Shown: one piece after another, positions 24,401 to 30,125 of the stretch
Position numbering within the stretch: position 1 is the first letter of the stretch
How the letters are laid out: every line of letters starts with the position of its first letter
Assembly: GCF_001949145.1 (NCBI RefSeq)
Contig: NW_019091641.1
Coordinates: forward strand, 1 to 50,034
Direction of reading: 5' to 3'
Source of the DNA: Acanthaster planci
Lineage: Eukaryota; Echinodermata; Asteroidea; Valvatida; Acanthasteridae
DNA: 50,034 bases
Notes under the pieces: model-generated
Seen by the model: the letters and a program-made list of their open reading frames with translations, nothing else
What the model was told of the DNA's origin: nothing
Databases searched by the model: none
Position numbers and translations under genes: made by a program

Positions 24401-27150
24401 ACATGGGGGGGGGTCAAAAATGTAAATGTGGGTAGTGGCTTAACTTTCTGTAATTTCATTGTGCAGAACCCTTGTTACCTTGCATACTATGTGCAAGTGA
24501 ACATTGTGGAGGCATAATGTGTATGCATGTGTAAACTTGAAAAGTAGTTTCCCCTTCTAGAACCATTTTGACCCATGCCCCTTTAAAATTTGTTGTAGAG
24601 GGCATTCCTAAGAAGTACTGTTTTTTTTTATCTTTTGGATGAAAATTGAACAAAAGCATCAATTTCCGAGTATTACGTTGAGAGAAGTACAGTACATATA
24701 CATTTGTTTACATGTAGTAGGATAAGTACCAGAAATTTAACAATGGTATTTGTCCATGTTTATTTTCTGTGGAAACCTGACATGTTACAGGCTAACTAAT
24801 GTGAGAGGAAACAAAACCCTTGAAAGTGGCTACCAGCAGAAGAGCCATTGGGAAATTGTATACATGTATTATATTTCTTGATCAGCAATCCAATCCAAAA
24901 TTATTGGGACATGTGTCAATAGCAGTGTTGTATCCGAGACCTTGATATCTGAGACCGAGACCAAGGCATACGAGGCAGAGACCAACCATAAACCAATGTT
25001 TAATTTTTACCAAAAGATAAACAGGGACAAACATATGGCAATACAATTAAGTATAAAAGAAATAAAATGAAAACATTAGCATAAACATACAAATAGGTCA
25101 AATATTTGTTAAAGAATATCTCAGTCCTTTTATCAGTGATACTGCTTCTACATTTACCCTGGTCTGGTCATTTTCAACCCGAGTGTCCCAAATGATATAA
25201 TGTGAACATTAAAACAAATATCCTTAGTTTGTTTCTTGTAAGCAAAATACTGAATAACAAATATCCTAAAAAGATGTACCGCAACGAAACTACTAAAACA
25301 ACACGTACCATATACAAGACGGAATGAAAGCACTTTCACACGTGCACACAATTCATAGCGTGCGCACACACACAGACTGGTTCCCGTCCCAGCCCTACGC
25401 TCAGCAGGAGACTATGTGGGAAATGGGAACCAGTCTAGTGTGCGAGTTCCGCTACTCAAAACCTCATCTCCATGGTGTCAAGCAGCATGGCTACTCTGGA
25501 TTGGAAATAAAGTAATAACTCGGGACAAGGTTTTATCATGCTGCATTGACTAGTTAGTCTTCATTCCAATATCAATTTCATTGTTTATTGCAAAAAAGTT
25601 GAACTGTACATGTGTTGTATTTATCAGTGGTTAAAGATTCGACTCGAGCGGAGGTAATTTAGCCTTTTGCAACCGCGTGCATGCGTGGTAGCTAGATGCG
25701 CATTTTGTTATGGTCTCGACTGATCTCGAGGGGGAGACGCGAGACTATGGCATCCGAGACCAAGACAGAGACCGGCGCTTTCGAGACCGGCCCTCCCAAG
25801 ACCGAGACCTTGACAGGGCAAGACCGAGACCGCAAAAAAGGTCTTGAGACGGTCTTGAGACCAAGACCAGGTCTCGAGACCTACAACACCGGTCAATAAC
25901 CATACCCTCAGCCCCCCAAGTCATCTTAAACTAAACACAGACTGCATACTGAGATCCAACATTGAAAGAGGGGCATGGGGTGGGAACACTGTGAGAAGAG
26001 GATGGCTTGAATTGGAATGTGTAATAAAATTGAAGCGGATTAACATTTTGCTAGTAGTGGGTACATTTTTCTCATTGGGCTGTGCATAAAATGGATTGCT
26101 TGTTTGTCATCCAAATCCATCATTGTGAAGGTCGAAAAGGTTTATAAATTTGTAATGAATACCGTACCAGTGCTCTATTAACTGAGCTATCCAGCCCTGT
26201 GTTGGTTGCTCTTCCAAATTGTCAATACACTTGTATCTCGGGGGGGGGACACTAGCCAGAAGCCATTAAACCTGGAACACCATTTGGCCAGGGATCACAC
26301 TCCAATCAACACAATACAATTACCTTTCCAAAAAAGCTATATCCTCTTTGAATGATCCCTGTTCACCCCTTCTTTGGCTTCTGGCTGGCGCCCCTGAACA
26401 GAGATATTGACAATTGGGAAGAGCCAACATAGGGCTGGATAGCTCTTTATAACCATTCATAAGCATGTAGTTAGTTTCTACTTCGAGTACTCGAAGGGAC
26501 TAACTCCGTGATACTCAATGTCCAGTATCACAGAGTTAGTCCCTTCGAGTTTTCAAAGTAGTCAGTCTCCCTAGTATATGATCCCTGTATGATTTATTTC
26601 ATGAATTTGTTGTGAAATTAGAGCAAATGTCAAACTCAGTAAAAGCATGTTATCACTAATTTTCTTTTTTTTAGGCAAGGCACATTGTACTCTACCAAAA
26701 CCACTTTTCTGTGGTTAATACAATACATACCACAACACTGAGAACATGAAACAGCGTCATACTTACATGGAATGACTGGTCACTAGCAATATGTAGCTAG
26801 AGTATTTATTTATATCTTTTTTGTATTTTATTCCCCTTTGACTAGCTAAACATAAAACGAGTTAAAGAATTTAAACTAGAAAAATGAACGTCTGGAAAAT
26901 TGAAATATTTATGACAAAGCAACAAAGCCGGTGTGTGGCAAGATAAAACAGGTGATCCGTACACACTTACATCTTGGTACGAGCCATTCTACCGCCAGAA
27001 AAAAGGGGGTAGGAAAAAGGACTTTATTATTCGAATTTCCGATGGTCACGCCGAAATTACAAATCTTTAGAAAGAAGTCATATTTTACTTGCCTCTCACA
27101 CTGAGAATGACCGACAGGATGACCAAAAGACGGTGACCAAAATTTTCCAT
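357..27150 (-). CDS. RPTP-A: receptor-type protein tyrosine phosphatase with Ig/EGF/FN3 ectodomain (3' end outside window)
   Basis: Minus-strand, 22-exon gene model assembled by eye from splice signals, phase and homology. Exons in coding order: 27150-27093, 23888-23577, 17947-17681, 17374-17243, 14933-14793, 13560-13423, 13185-13021, 12401-12135, 10514-10077, 9157-8995, 8129-8062, 7139-6862, 5118-5028, 4542-4466, 4216-4180, 3817-3720, 3162-3037, 2475-2318, 1951-1816, 1449-1318, 867-768, 436-357. They sum to 3462 nt (1154 codons) with no stop. Order of domains: signal peptide, Ig, Ig-like, four EGF-like, Ig-like, FN3, transmembrane helix, PTP D1, start of D2. The product is expected at the plasma membrane, removing phosphate from tyrosine on intracellular substrates under control of an adhesive ectodomain. 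All ectodomain exons are phase 1-1. The rest of D2 and the stop lie beyond position 1. The Ig/EGF/Ig/FN3 order resembles Tie receptors, but no ortholog can be named. An exon missed inside a long intron or the assembly gap is possible. Confidence 0.88.
768..867 (-). CDS. RPTP-A exon 21: D2 degenerate KNRY region
   Basis: 100 nt, phase 0 to 1: [20 protein letters not shown], then [13 protein letters not shown]. The KNRY tyrosine position reads Leu (NKNRLP), as expected for a non-catalytic D2. Donor GTCC|GTAAGT. Confidence 0.85.
1318..1449 (-). CDS. RPTP-A exon 20: D1 end and D1-D2 linker
   Basis: 44 codons, phase 0-0. [18 protein letters not shown] completes D1 (QYxFxHxALLEA is typical). [20 protein letters not shown] follows: a strongly basic helix with five lysines in a row before an acidic end, at the interdomain linker. 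Confidence 0.9.
1816..1951 (-). CDS. RPTP-A exon 19: D1 P-loop and Q-loop
   Basis: 136 nt, phase 2 to 0. Joined to the previous exon it gives the signature [10 protein letters not shown] (C-x5-R). [19 protein letters not shown] leads into the Q-loop. The protein is identical to RPTP-B exon 35662-35797 at every residue. Confidence 0.93.
2318..2475 (-). CDS. RPTP-A exon 18: D1 WPD loop and active-site HC
   Basis: 158 nt, phase 0 to 2. [17 protein letters not shown] contains the WPD loop with its general-acid Asp; PYLIHC ends at the catalytic cysteine, and the codon after it is split by the intron (CACTGCAG|GTGTGA). Confidence 0.93.
3037..3162 (-). CDS. RPTP-A exon 17: D1 KCxxYWP motif
   Basis: 42 codons, phase 0-0. 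[20 protein letters not shown] gives the KCxxYWP signature, and [13 protein letters not shown] the following strand. The donor is ATT|GTAAGA. Confidence 0.9.
3720..3817 (-). CDS. RPTP-A exon 16: D1 DFWKMVW motif
   Basis: A 98-nt exon: [20 protein letters not shown], then [13 protein letters not shown]. DFWxMVW is a PTP signature. The sequence differs from RPTP-B exon 37642-37739 at two nucleotides only. Confidence 0.92.
3990..4090 (+). mobile_element. Decayed copy of the tRNA-like element
   Basis: Reverse-oriented similarity to 13730-13820: CTCACCCGAGTACGCTTGTG, GTACTGAGCATACAGTGTTA and ACGTTGGGCGGGGCAAA recur in the same order. It is truncated before the rest of the tRNA-like part. Confidence 0.6.
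4180..4216 (-). CDS. RPTP-A exon 15: D1 micro-exon
   Basis: Only 37 nt, encoding [12 protein letters not shown] plus one base; the PTP motif FIAxQ appears here as YIATQ. Acceptor TTTTTCAG, donor CAAG|GTTAGT. RPTP-B has the same micro-exon at 38025-38061 with one nucleotide difference. Confidence 0.9.
4466..4542 (-). CDS. RPTP-A exon 14: D1 YINA motif
   Basis: A 77-nt exon, phase 1 to 0, encoding [20 protein letters not shown] then ACYIK; YINA(S/C)YI is a classical PTP core motif. The donor is AAG|GTGAGA. The matching RPTP-B exon is 38269-38345. Confidence 0.9.
5028..5118 (-). CDS. RPTP-A exon 13: D1 substrate-recognition (KNRY) loop
   Basis: A 91-nt exon, phase 0 to 1. [20 protein letters not shown] leads to KNRYRNIPA, the KNRYxNIxxYD motif whose tyrosine stacks on phosphotyrosine in classical PTPs. 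The codon split at the donor (GCA T|GTAAGA) is completed to Tyr by the next exon. Confidence 0.9.
5539..5960. repeat. Dispersed repeat, copy 1
   Basis: About 420 bp in a D1 intron of RPTP-A, matching 5971-6430 and 11251-11712 in order: TAAATACCTCAGACAGT, CCCTATTGGTCAAGAGT, a GGGGGTGTTTGGGAA block and TTGACTTTTGCTGACTC. No coding potential. Confidence 0.65.
5971..6430. repeat. Dispersed repeat, copy 2
   Basis: Directly follows copy 1 in the same orientation. Shares GGGGTGTTCGGGAAAATGAA and CCATCATATGTTGACTTCTT with the copy at 11251. Ends near the partly palindromic GTCTTAAACTAACATTTAAG. Confidence 0.68.
6623..6753. mobile_element. Small foldback (MITE-like) element
   Basis: About 35-bp inverted arms: CCTGGGCTGAGTTCGGGCGG on the left against CCGCCCAAACTCGACCCTGG on the right, with 131 bp in total. 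GC-rich compared with its AT-rich intron, lying 100 bp from RPTP-A exon 12. Confidence 0.55.
6862..7139 (-). CDS. RPTP-A exon 12: juxtamembrane region and start of PTP D1
   Basis: A 278-nt exon (phase 1 to 0), same length as 39333-39610 in RPTP-B. It contains [18 protein letters not shown], a Ser-rich segment ([16 protein letters not shown]), [19 protein letters not shown] and the D1 helix [19 protein letters not shown]. The Ser cluster could be a phosphorylated juxtamembrane segment (inference). Confidence 0.88.
8062..8129 (-). CDS. RPTP-A exon 11: juxtamembrane segment
   Basis: A 68-nt exon, phase 2 to phase 1, acceptor CTTTCCAG, donor GACT|GTAAGT. It encodes [20 protein letters not shown] followed by ND. 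The end FESSND is shared with the RPTP-B exon at 41118-41182, which confirms such a small exon. Confidence 0.82.
8995..9157 (-). CDS. RPTP-A exon 10: transmembrane helix
   Basis: Enters in phase 1 and leaves in phase 2 (ATTCG|GTAAGT). Hydrophobic run [20 protein letters not shown] continues to LVILLIVL and stops at VKRIR, a basic stop-transfer sequence, so the following exons are cytoplasmic. The acceptor (ACCAAAG) has a weak pyrimidine tract, so the exact 5' edge is less certain than the rest. Confidence 0.83.
10077..10514 (-). CDS. RPTP-A exon 9: fibronectin type III domain plus Ser/Thr linker
   Basis: A 146-codon phase 1-1 exon. FN3 landmarks: [10 protein letters not shown] (strand B Trp), [10 protein letters not shown] (strand C), [14 protein letters not shown] (the L-x-P-x-T-x-Y motif and strand F). 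The last 40 residues are rich in Ser, Thr and Pro ([15 protein letters not shown]), as in an O-glycosylated stalk. The matching RPTP-B exon is 42684-43058. Confidence 0.9.
11251..11712. repeat. Dispersed repeat, copy 3
   Basis: In the intron between RPTP-A exons 8 and 9, same orientation as the other copies. Closest to copy 2. A weaker, partly deleted relative may lie at about 15118-15420 (ATTACTATTGGTCAATAGTC, TTTTGACTTTCTGACTC). Confidence 0.68.
12135..12401 (-). CDS. RPTP-A exon 8: membrane-proximal Ig-like domain
   Basis: An 89-codon phase 1-1 exon, donor [26 protein letters not shown] carries the strand-B cysteine and [14 protein letters not shown] the strand-F cysteine. The position between EGF repeats and FN3 matches the second Ig domain of Tie-type receptors. 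RPTP-B has an Ig exon in the same place (43672-43944) with different sequence. Confidence 0.82.
13021..13185 (-). CDS. RPTP-A exon 7: EGF-like domain
   Basis: A 55-codon phase 1-1 exon, acceptor CCCATGCAG, donor [26 protein letters not shown] followed by [19 protein letters not shown] and NNCQT. An alternative acceptor three codons further in (TATCAG) would keep the frame. Confidence 0.85.
13423..13560 (-). CDS. RPTP-A exon 6: EGF-like domain
   Basis: A 46-codon phase 1-1 exon, acceptor TTTTGCTGCAG, donor CAAA|GTAGGT. Sequence [35 protein letters not shown] and GLSGTSCQ gives a compact eight-cysteine laminin/Tie-type EGF repeat. Confidence 0.87.
13674..13970 (-). mobile_element. tRNA-like short element with terminal inverted repeats
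   Basis: Between a 13-bp direct repeat (TTACATATATATT at 13661-13673 and 13971-13983). Long inverted repeats of about 37 bp (13709-13746 and 13938-13973, core ACGTTGGGTAAGGGCAAA) enclose a tRNA-like segment, and an A-run on the minus strand (13682-13694) sits next to one direct repeat. Parts recur, inverted and decayed, at about 3990-4090. Confidence 0.7.
13808..13880 (-). ncRNA. tRNA-like segment (SINE-type pol III promoter)
   Basis: Minus strand: a box A-like GGTCGAGTGGTTAAG, a perfect box B GGTTCGAGTCC inside a 5-bp T stem (GTGGG/CCCAC), and an acceptor stem with at least five pairs (CTCGG/CCGAG). The anticodon stem pairs poorly, and the segment lies within a repeat, so it is probably a tRNA-derived element and not a working tRNA gene. 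Confidence 0.6.
14719..14764. repeat. Near-perfect palindrome beside a splice donor
   Basis: 22-bp arms (AAAGAGCAACTCAAAGGAAA and its complement, one mismatch) separated by 2 nt. It begins 29 nt inside the intron after RPTP-A exon 5, so the transcript can form a hairpin close to the 5' splice site. Confidence 0.75.
14793..14933 (-). CDS. RPTP-A exon 5: EGF-like cysteine-rich domain
   Basis: A 47-codon phase 1-1 exon (acceptor TTTTACTTGCAG, donor AATC|GTAAGT). It reads [14 protein letters not shown], then [20 protein letters not shown], with spacing typical of Tie-like EGF repeats. The reading frame that is long on this strand is a different frame; the splice phases select this one. A near-perfect palindrome lies just past its donor site. 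Confidence 0.85.
16287..17330 (-). repeat. EGF-exon minisatellite (141-144 bp unit) interrupted by assembly gap
   Basis: The second half of EGF exon 4 plus about 55 bp of its following intron is tandemly repeated. Equivalent donor sites fall at 17243, 17099 and 16958 (spacings 144 and 141), and the unit edge (GACCAACCTGTGACCAGGCA) reappears left of the gap at 16296-16321. Copies 2 and 3 lack the exon's 5' half and any acceptor in the right phase; copy 2 has +2 and +1 indels. They are therefore probably not separate functional exons. Confidence 0.8.
16322..16950. other. Assembly gap (629 N)
   Basis: A run of N with the same tandem repeat on both sides, so the missing sequence is probably more copies of the repeat and the true length is unknown. 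Confidence 0.97.
17243..17374 (-). CDS. RPTP-A exon 4: EGF-like domain
   Basis: A 44-codon phase 1-1 exon with eight cysteines: [17 protein letters not shown], then [20 protein letters not shown] and CLTG. The first half matches Tie/laminin-type EGF repeats and the second half is a normal EGF C-terminal loop. The second half of this exon plus the following intron start form the repeat unit of the minisatellite at about 16.3-17.3 kb. Confidence 0.85.
17681..17947 (-). CDS. RPTP-A exon 3: Ig-like domain without the canonical cysteines
   Basis: An 89-codon phase 1-1 exon, acceptor TTACAG, donor AGAG|GTATAT. The segment [19 protein letters not shown] and [19 protein letters not shown] follow the strand B/C and D-E-F pattern of an Ig fold (xLxVxxxxxxDxxxYxxxA), but the B and F cysteines are V and I. 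Ig-like by pattern only; a profile search would settle it. Confidence 0.7.
19920..20340 (-). mobile_element. Penelope-like reverse transcriptase remnant
   Basis: Minus-strand frames contain [20 protein letters not shown] and, in a second partial copy, [15 protein letters not shown]; farther on [20 protein letters not shown] followed by FE. These match RT blocks '[11 protein letters not shown]' and 'GxPxSPVxANIFMExFE' known from Penelope-like elements. It is frameshifted, and an approximately 59-bp segment is tandemly duplicated (20133-20248). Confidence 0.7.
20404..21340 (+). mobile_element. CR1/Rex-like LINE reverse transcriptase remnant
   Basis: Plus-strand pieces in several frames: [44 protein letters not shown] then [40 protein letters not shown], and [19 protein letters not shown]. 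Order and motifs match the RT and C-terminal parts of CR1/Rex-type non-LTR elements. Stops and frameshifts mean it is dead; YADD carries an extra codon (YADHD). Confidence 0.75.
22395..23270 (+). mobile_element. Possible LTR-type or other GC-rich inserted block
   Basis: A GC-rich, CpG-rich block in intron 2 of RPTP-A with a TATAAAA box at 22529-22535 and AATAAA at 22853-22858, spaced like LTR promoter and poly(A) signals. A short segment (AGTATTAGTTG..GGG..CATCCCT) recurs about 236 bp apart (near 22745 and 22981). No terminal repeats or protein-coding remains could be fixed, so this is only a suggestion. Confidence 0.3.
23577..23888 (-). CDS. RPTP-A exon 2: immunoglobulin-like domain 1
   Basis: A phase 1-1 exon of 104 codons. 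The Ig hallmarks are visible: [11 protein letters not shown] for strand B and [12 protein letters not shown] for strand F, with the cysteines placed to form the usual disulfide. Several N-x-S/T sites are present (NNAT, NLT). The acceptor is TTCCAAAG and the donor ACA|GTAAGT. The strong CpG and repeat content of 22.4-23.5 kb lies immediately on its intron-3' side. Confidence 0.85.
24923..25891. mobile_element. Non-autonomous hAT-type DNA transposon
   Basis: A 969-bp insertion in intron 1 of RPTP-A. The ends are CAGTGTTGTA and TACAACACCG (inverted, one mismatch), flanked by 8-bp direct repeats GTCAATAG (24915-24922) and GTCAATAA (25892-25899). An 8-bp target duplication and CAGTGTTG termini are hAT hallmarks. 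Both subterminal regions are packed with GAGACC-type repeats (from 24933 and from 25712). No transposase frame is visible. Confidence 0.8.
26184..26445. mobile_element. Long inverted-repeat element with tRNA-like ends
   Basis: Arms 26184-26265 and 26375-26445 are complementary over GAGCTATCCAGCCCT, CTCTTCC, AATTGTCAATA and AGCCAGAAGCCA. On the minus strand the left end continues into GGGCTGGATAGCTCAGTTAA then TAGAGCACTGGTA, a tRNA 5'-half with box A. No box B was found. Confidence 0.65.
26478..26561. repeat. 84-nt hairpin-forming inverted repeat
   Basis: 38-nt arms (26478-26515, 26524-26561) with about five mismatches and an 8-nt loop, core CTCGAAGGGACTAACTC. Intron 1 of RPTP-A. Either a tiny foldback element or a miRNA-precursor-like hairpin; no evidence of processing is available. 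Confidence 0.7.
27093..27150 (-). CDS. RPTP-A exon 1: start codon and signal peptide
   Basis: ATG at 27150-27148 opens a short basic-then-hydrophobic leader, [19 protein letters not shown], ending in phase 1. The 5' splice site is AGAG|GCAAGT, a GC donor with otherwise perfect consensus. The nearby GT (AGT|GTGAGA) would give phase 0 and would not fit the next exon. The leader has the form of a cleavable signal peptide and sits about 3.2 kb upstream of the first Ig exon. An additional exon in between cannot be excluded. Confidence 0.7.
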
Positions 27151-27620
27151 GGCGATGGATGTGCTCCGCTAACCCGGAAGCCACTGCACAGGTCATCAAA
27201 TGTCTCCAGCTTGATCCAGTTGTCTCCGACTGTGGACAAGCATGACAACCAGCGCTGATATCCACTTGCTCTTCTACTTCAAGTGTTAAACCAATCTACC
27301 AGAGATTTAATAACGAGCGAAAAGTTTACCTGTTCCCTAGAATTTATTACATGACCCGACGCACACAACTACAAGTTACAACTTTGACTTAGGTGCATAC
27401 GTCACAGCACTAGTGTTGGACTAATGTTAGTGGCATCTCGCCGCGTGGTTACTGATGCGTGAAAGCGTCGAGACTGGTGCAGGATACCTGATTACATCAT
27501 GCGAAAAGTTACGTAAAACAGGAACCAGACCGAACGAAACTTTCGCTTCGTACGTACGTAGACTTCATGCCACGTTGATCGCCGCGTACCATGCATGCAA
27601 TATTGATGCATTTGTACCCA
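27151..27620 (-). promoter_or_regulatory. Putative RPTP-A promoter region (CpG-rich)
   Basis: Upstream of the RPTP-A start codon, 27420-27600 is unusually CpG-dense for the window (about 18 CpG in 180 bp by eye), and a CRE-like TACGTCAC lies at 27398-27405. No clear TATA box was seen. Promoter function is inferred from position and composition. Confidence 0.35.
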
Positions 27621-28780
27621 TAGTTAAGAGCATCCCATTTACCCCATATTCTTTGCGGAAAATCTACCATGCAACTAAATAAGCCGAAAAATCTGCCAAT
27701 TATGTTAACTGGTTTACACTTGAACAGCCCTGGGTTTCGACTGAAGTTCACAGATATAAGCTGGACCATCTTAAGTTTTACAGGGGCAGCCAGACTAGGA
27801 TGCGCCGGCATTTCATGCAGCGCTGTCCGGCAAGACGTGGACGGAGGGGTACCCCCATTACATGTCCAATCCCTGTACACACTTTTAGGCTATGTTACCT
27901 AACACATGCCCCCAGATCAATGTAGATGTCTGTAAAGAATTCCAAAGATTCCGATCAAACAAAGACCAACACAAAGGTGGGGTGCTCTACTTAAAGTCCA
28001 GGAAAGCTCAGGAAAGGCACATCCTCTAAATAGTTGTGTGAGATTAAACCAAATGCTGGTATGACAACCGACAAAATTTTCTGTGCTTTATTTAATTTGC
28101 AAGATGACACATGATATATAATTTGTCGTGCAGCATTCTAAGCATATAGCAGCTTAAATGCACATCTCCACAATCTGTTTCAAAAATTTCTGCTATTCCC
28201 AAAAGCTATCATATCAAAAATGAACTTGCCAATTTTCAATGTACAGCAATTGCTGGTTAGCCCTAAATACAGTGATCCATTCAAAAAGCGTACACAAATT
28301 CTTTAAAACAAGTATTGGTACTTTAAAAAGCTAAATATTTTACATACAGGGCAAAAACAATACAAAAATATAGTACTTCTCGGTGATTCTTGAATACACA
28401 TAATTCTCTAACGACAGTACTTGAAAATCTTTCAAAAGTATTTTATATTTTGCACTGAGTACACAAATAAGTCTACAACCATTATCTACTGTCGCAAGTG
28501 TCACATCTTACATTACAAAACAAGCACCAAAACCAGGATCATAAAGACCCTTGCCAACATCAAAGGAATGACTTTGCATCCGTATATTCTCAACCAAAAC
28601 ATAAGCATAAAGTATGTACATGCAAGTTTAAAGCAAAGCTTGTAAAAACTGAATATACATGTATTGTTATTTGTTGGTGGTTTAATAAAAATTGCTTATT
28701 TTTCTGCAGGCATAAGAAGCTTGGCATAAAGTGACTTACGCATAGAAATATCCTCTGCTTAAAGTAAAGTAGTAAACTCA
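27621..28780. other. Intergenic sequence without recognised genes
   Basis: Between the RPTP-A promoter and the RPTP-B 3' flank. Small open frames occur on both strands (such as at 27455-27682, plus) but show no splice-supported extension or known motif. Confidence 0.6.
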
Positions 28781-28783
28781 ATA

Positions 28784-28945
28784 CAGTCAGACCTTGTTAA
28801 TAAGAGGTCCTTCAGACTTGGCATATCACCTTGTTATAACAGGAACTTTTGTATTATCAGTAATTAAAAAAATGGAAAACAAAGGATTGGGACCTTGTTA
28901 TAAGCAAAAGCTTGTATTAACAGAGCTCTTGTTAAGGTTCAACTG
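28784..28945. mobile_element. Pogo/Tigger-type MITE
   Basis: 162 bp flanked by TA (28782-28783 and 28946-28947). The ends CAGTCAGACCTTGTTAATAA and, inverted, CAGTTGAACCTTAACAAG resemble the CAGT-AACCT-GTTATAA termini of pogo-type Tc1/mariner-superfamily elements. Lies in the 3' flank of RPTP-B. Confidence 0.6.
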
Positions 28946-29122
28946 TACTGCAGCACAATTCTGAAAAGTATCCTTAAAGCCTCACGGTAAAAACTGCCAT
29001 CAATGCTGTCATTAACACCCAGTAGAGCATTGCAAGTGTATGTACATACATTTCTGGAGAAAAGGTGAATTAAGACTCTATTGCAGTAAAATGAGCTGAT
29101 AGCTGATACTATTTTCACTCTT

Positions 29123-29347
29123 TTTATTGAAACGGCAATGAATGTGATCCATTGACATGTTTAAGCTTATACATGCCTGGCATTGAATGGGAGAAACTTT
29201 TAACTAATAACAGCTATTTCTGTGACATTAACCTAATGACTAAAACTTAAGTAGCCTGACCTATGACTTGAATGCAGCTGATTTACACAGGACTTGACAA
29301 GTGTCTTGAGATCGGACTTGAGGAAGTGTGGCAACTCCCAATTTATT
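29123..29347 (-). terminator. Candidate polyadenylation signals of RPTP-B
   Basis: Minus-strand AATAAA hexamers at 29347-29342 and 29128-29123, about 600 and 810 nt past the stop. The region 28950-29939 has no other recognisable feature and would be the 3' UTR. Which site is used, if either, cannot be told. Confidence 0.3.
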
Positions 29348-29939
29348 AGACCTAATTAAACATGACTTGAGGCTATAGCAAAAAGATGGAACACGTGCTT
29401 TGAGTAAAAAGTGTATAAAATGTACAAATCAAGAACTTTTCTTTCAGTTTTCAACTCAAGACTTATGACGCCTGATGAGCCAGACAAAAAATATCATCTG
29501 CAATATATTTCTTTGGATCTTGATTTTTTTCTTTCTTTTAAAAACTAAGTGGTAATATAACAAATACAAAGAGAACTATACTGTAAACCTATAATTGGCT
29601 AAAACAGAAACTAATCCTATAATGAAGCACTTACAAAAGAGTGCTTCCAGTCAGACCCTATATCTAGCCACGTCTGATTCTTGAGTCTAAGTCTGGAAGT
29701 GGATCTTTGCTAGCTTCAATTCAGTCAGAGCCACATGCTCACACCACAGCCACACTATGGTAGCTTTAAATTTGGAAGCCCAATTAAATAGACTTTGCAT
29801 TTAAAATGTTACCAAGCGAGACAAACGGAATACACATTAGACAAACTAATTACTGTTATAAATGCAGTTTCAAGGAACTTGATATAAATGGGTTTCATCC
29901 TCCTGTATCCCCCGTAGGCTGAGTCTCCGTGTTTCACCT

Positions 29940-30125
29940 TCAAGCCTCGCTGGATTCCGGAGACTTCGCTACATTTTGGTAAATATTCTCTGGTGGCTTT
30001 GCCTTCTCCTCCTTTTGCTTGGTGGGCATGTTTTCATAGACTGGTTCTGGCAGTCTGTCTGCTTTGAACTCATCAGGATTGCTGACATAGGCCAACATGG
30101 CATCATAGCAGAAACGGTACAGGTT
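29940..30125 (-). CDS. RPTP-B last exon: D2 end and tyrosine-motif tail
   Basis: 61 codons plus [17 protein letters not shown] is the terminal PTP helix. The tail after it reads [20 protein letters not shown] then [21 protein letters not shown] fits both YxxM (PI3-kinase SH2) and YxN (Grb2 SH2); YQN fits YxN. Confidence 0.9.
   Translation of the reverse strand, partial: NLYRFCYDAMLAYVSNPDEFKADRLPEPVYENMPTKQKEEKAKPPENIYQNVAKSPESSEA

Noticed and set aside
27455-27682. Plus-strand gene sharing the RPTP-A promoter region
   Set aside because: The 75-codon frame has no recognisable motif and no convincing exon continuation; its CpG content is explained by the putative promoter.
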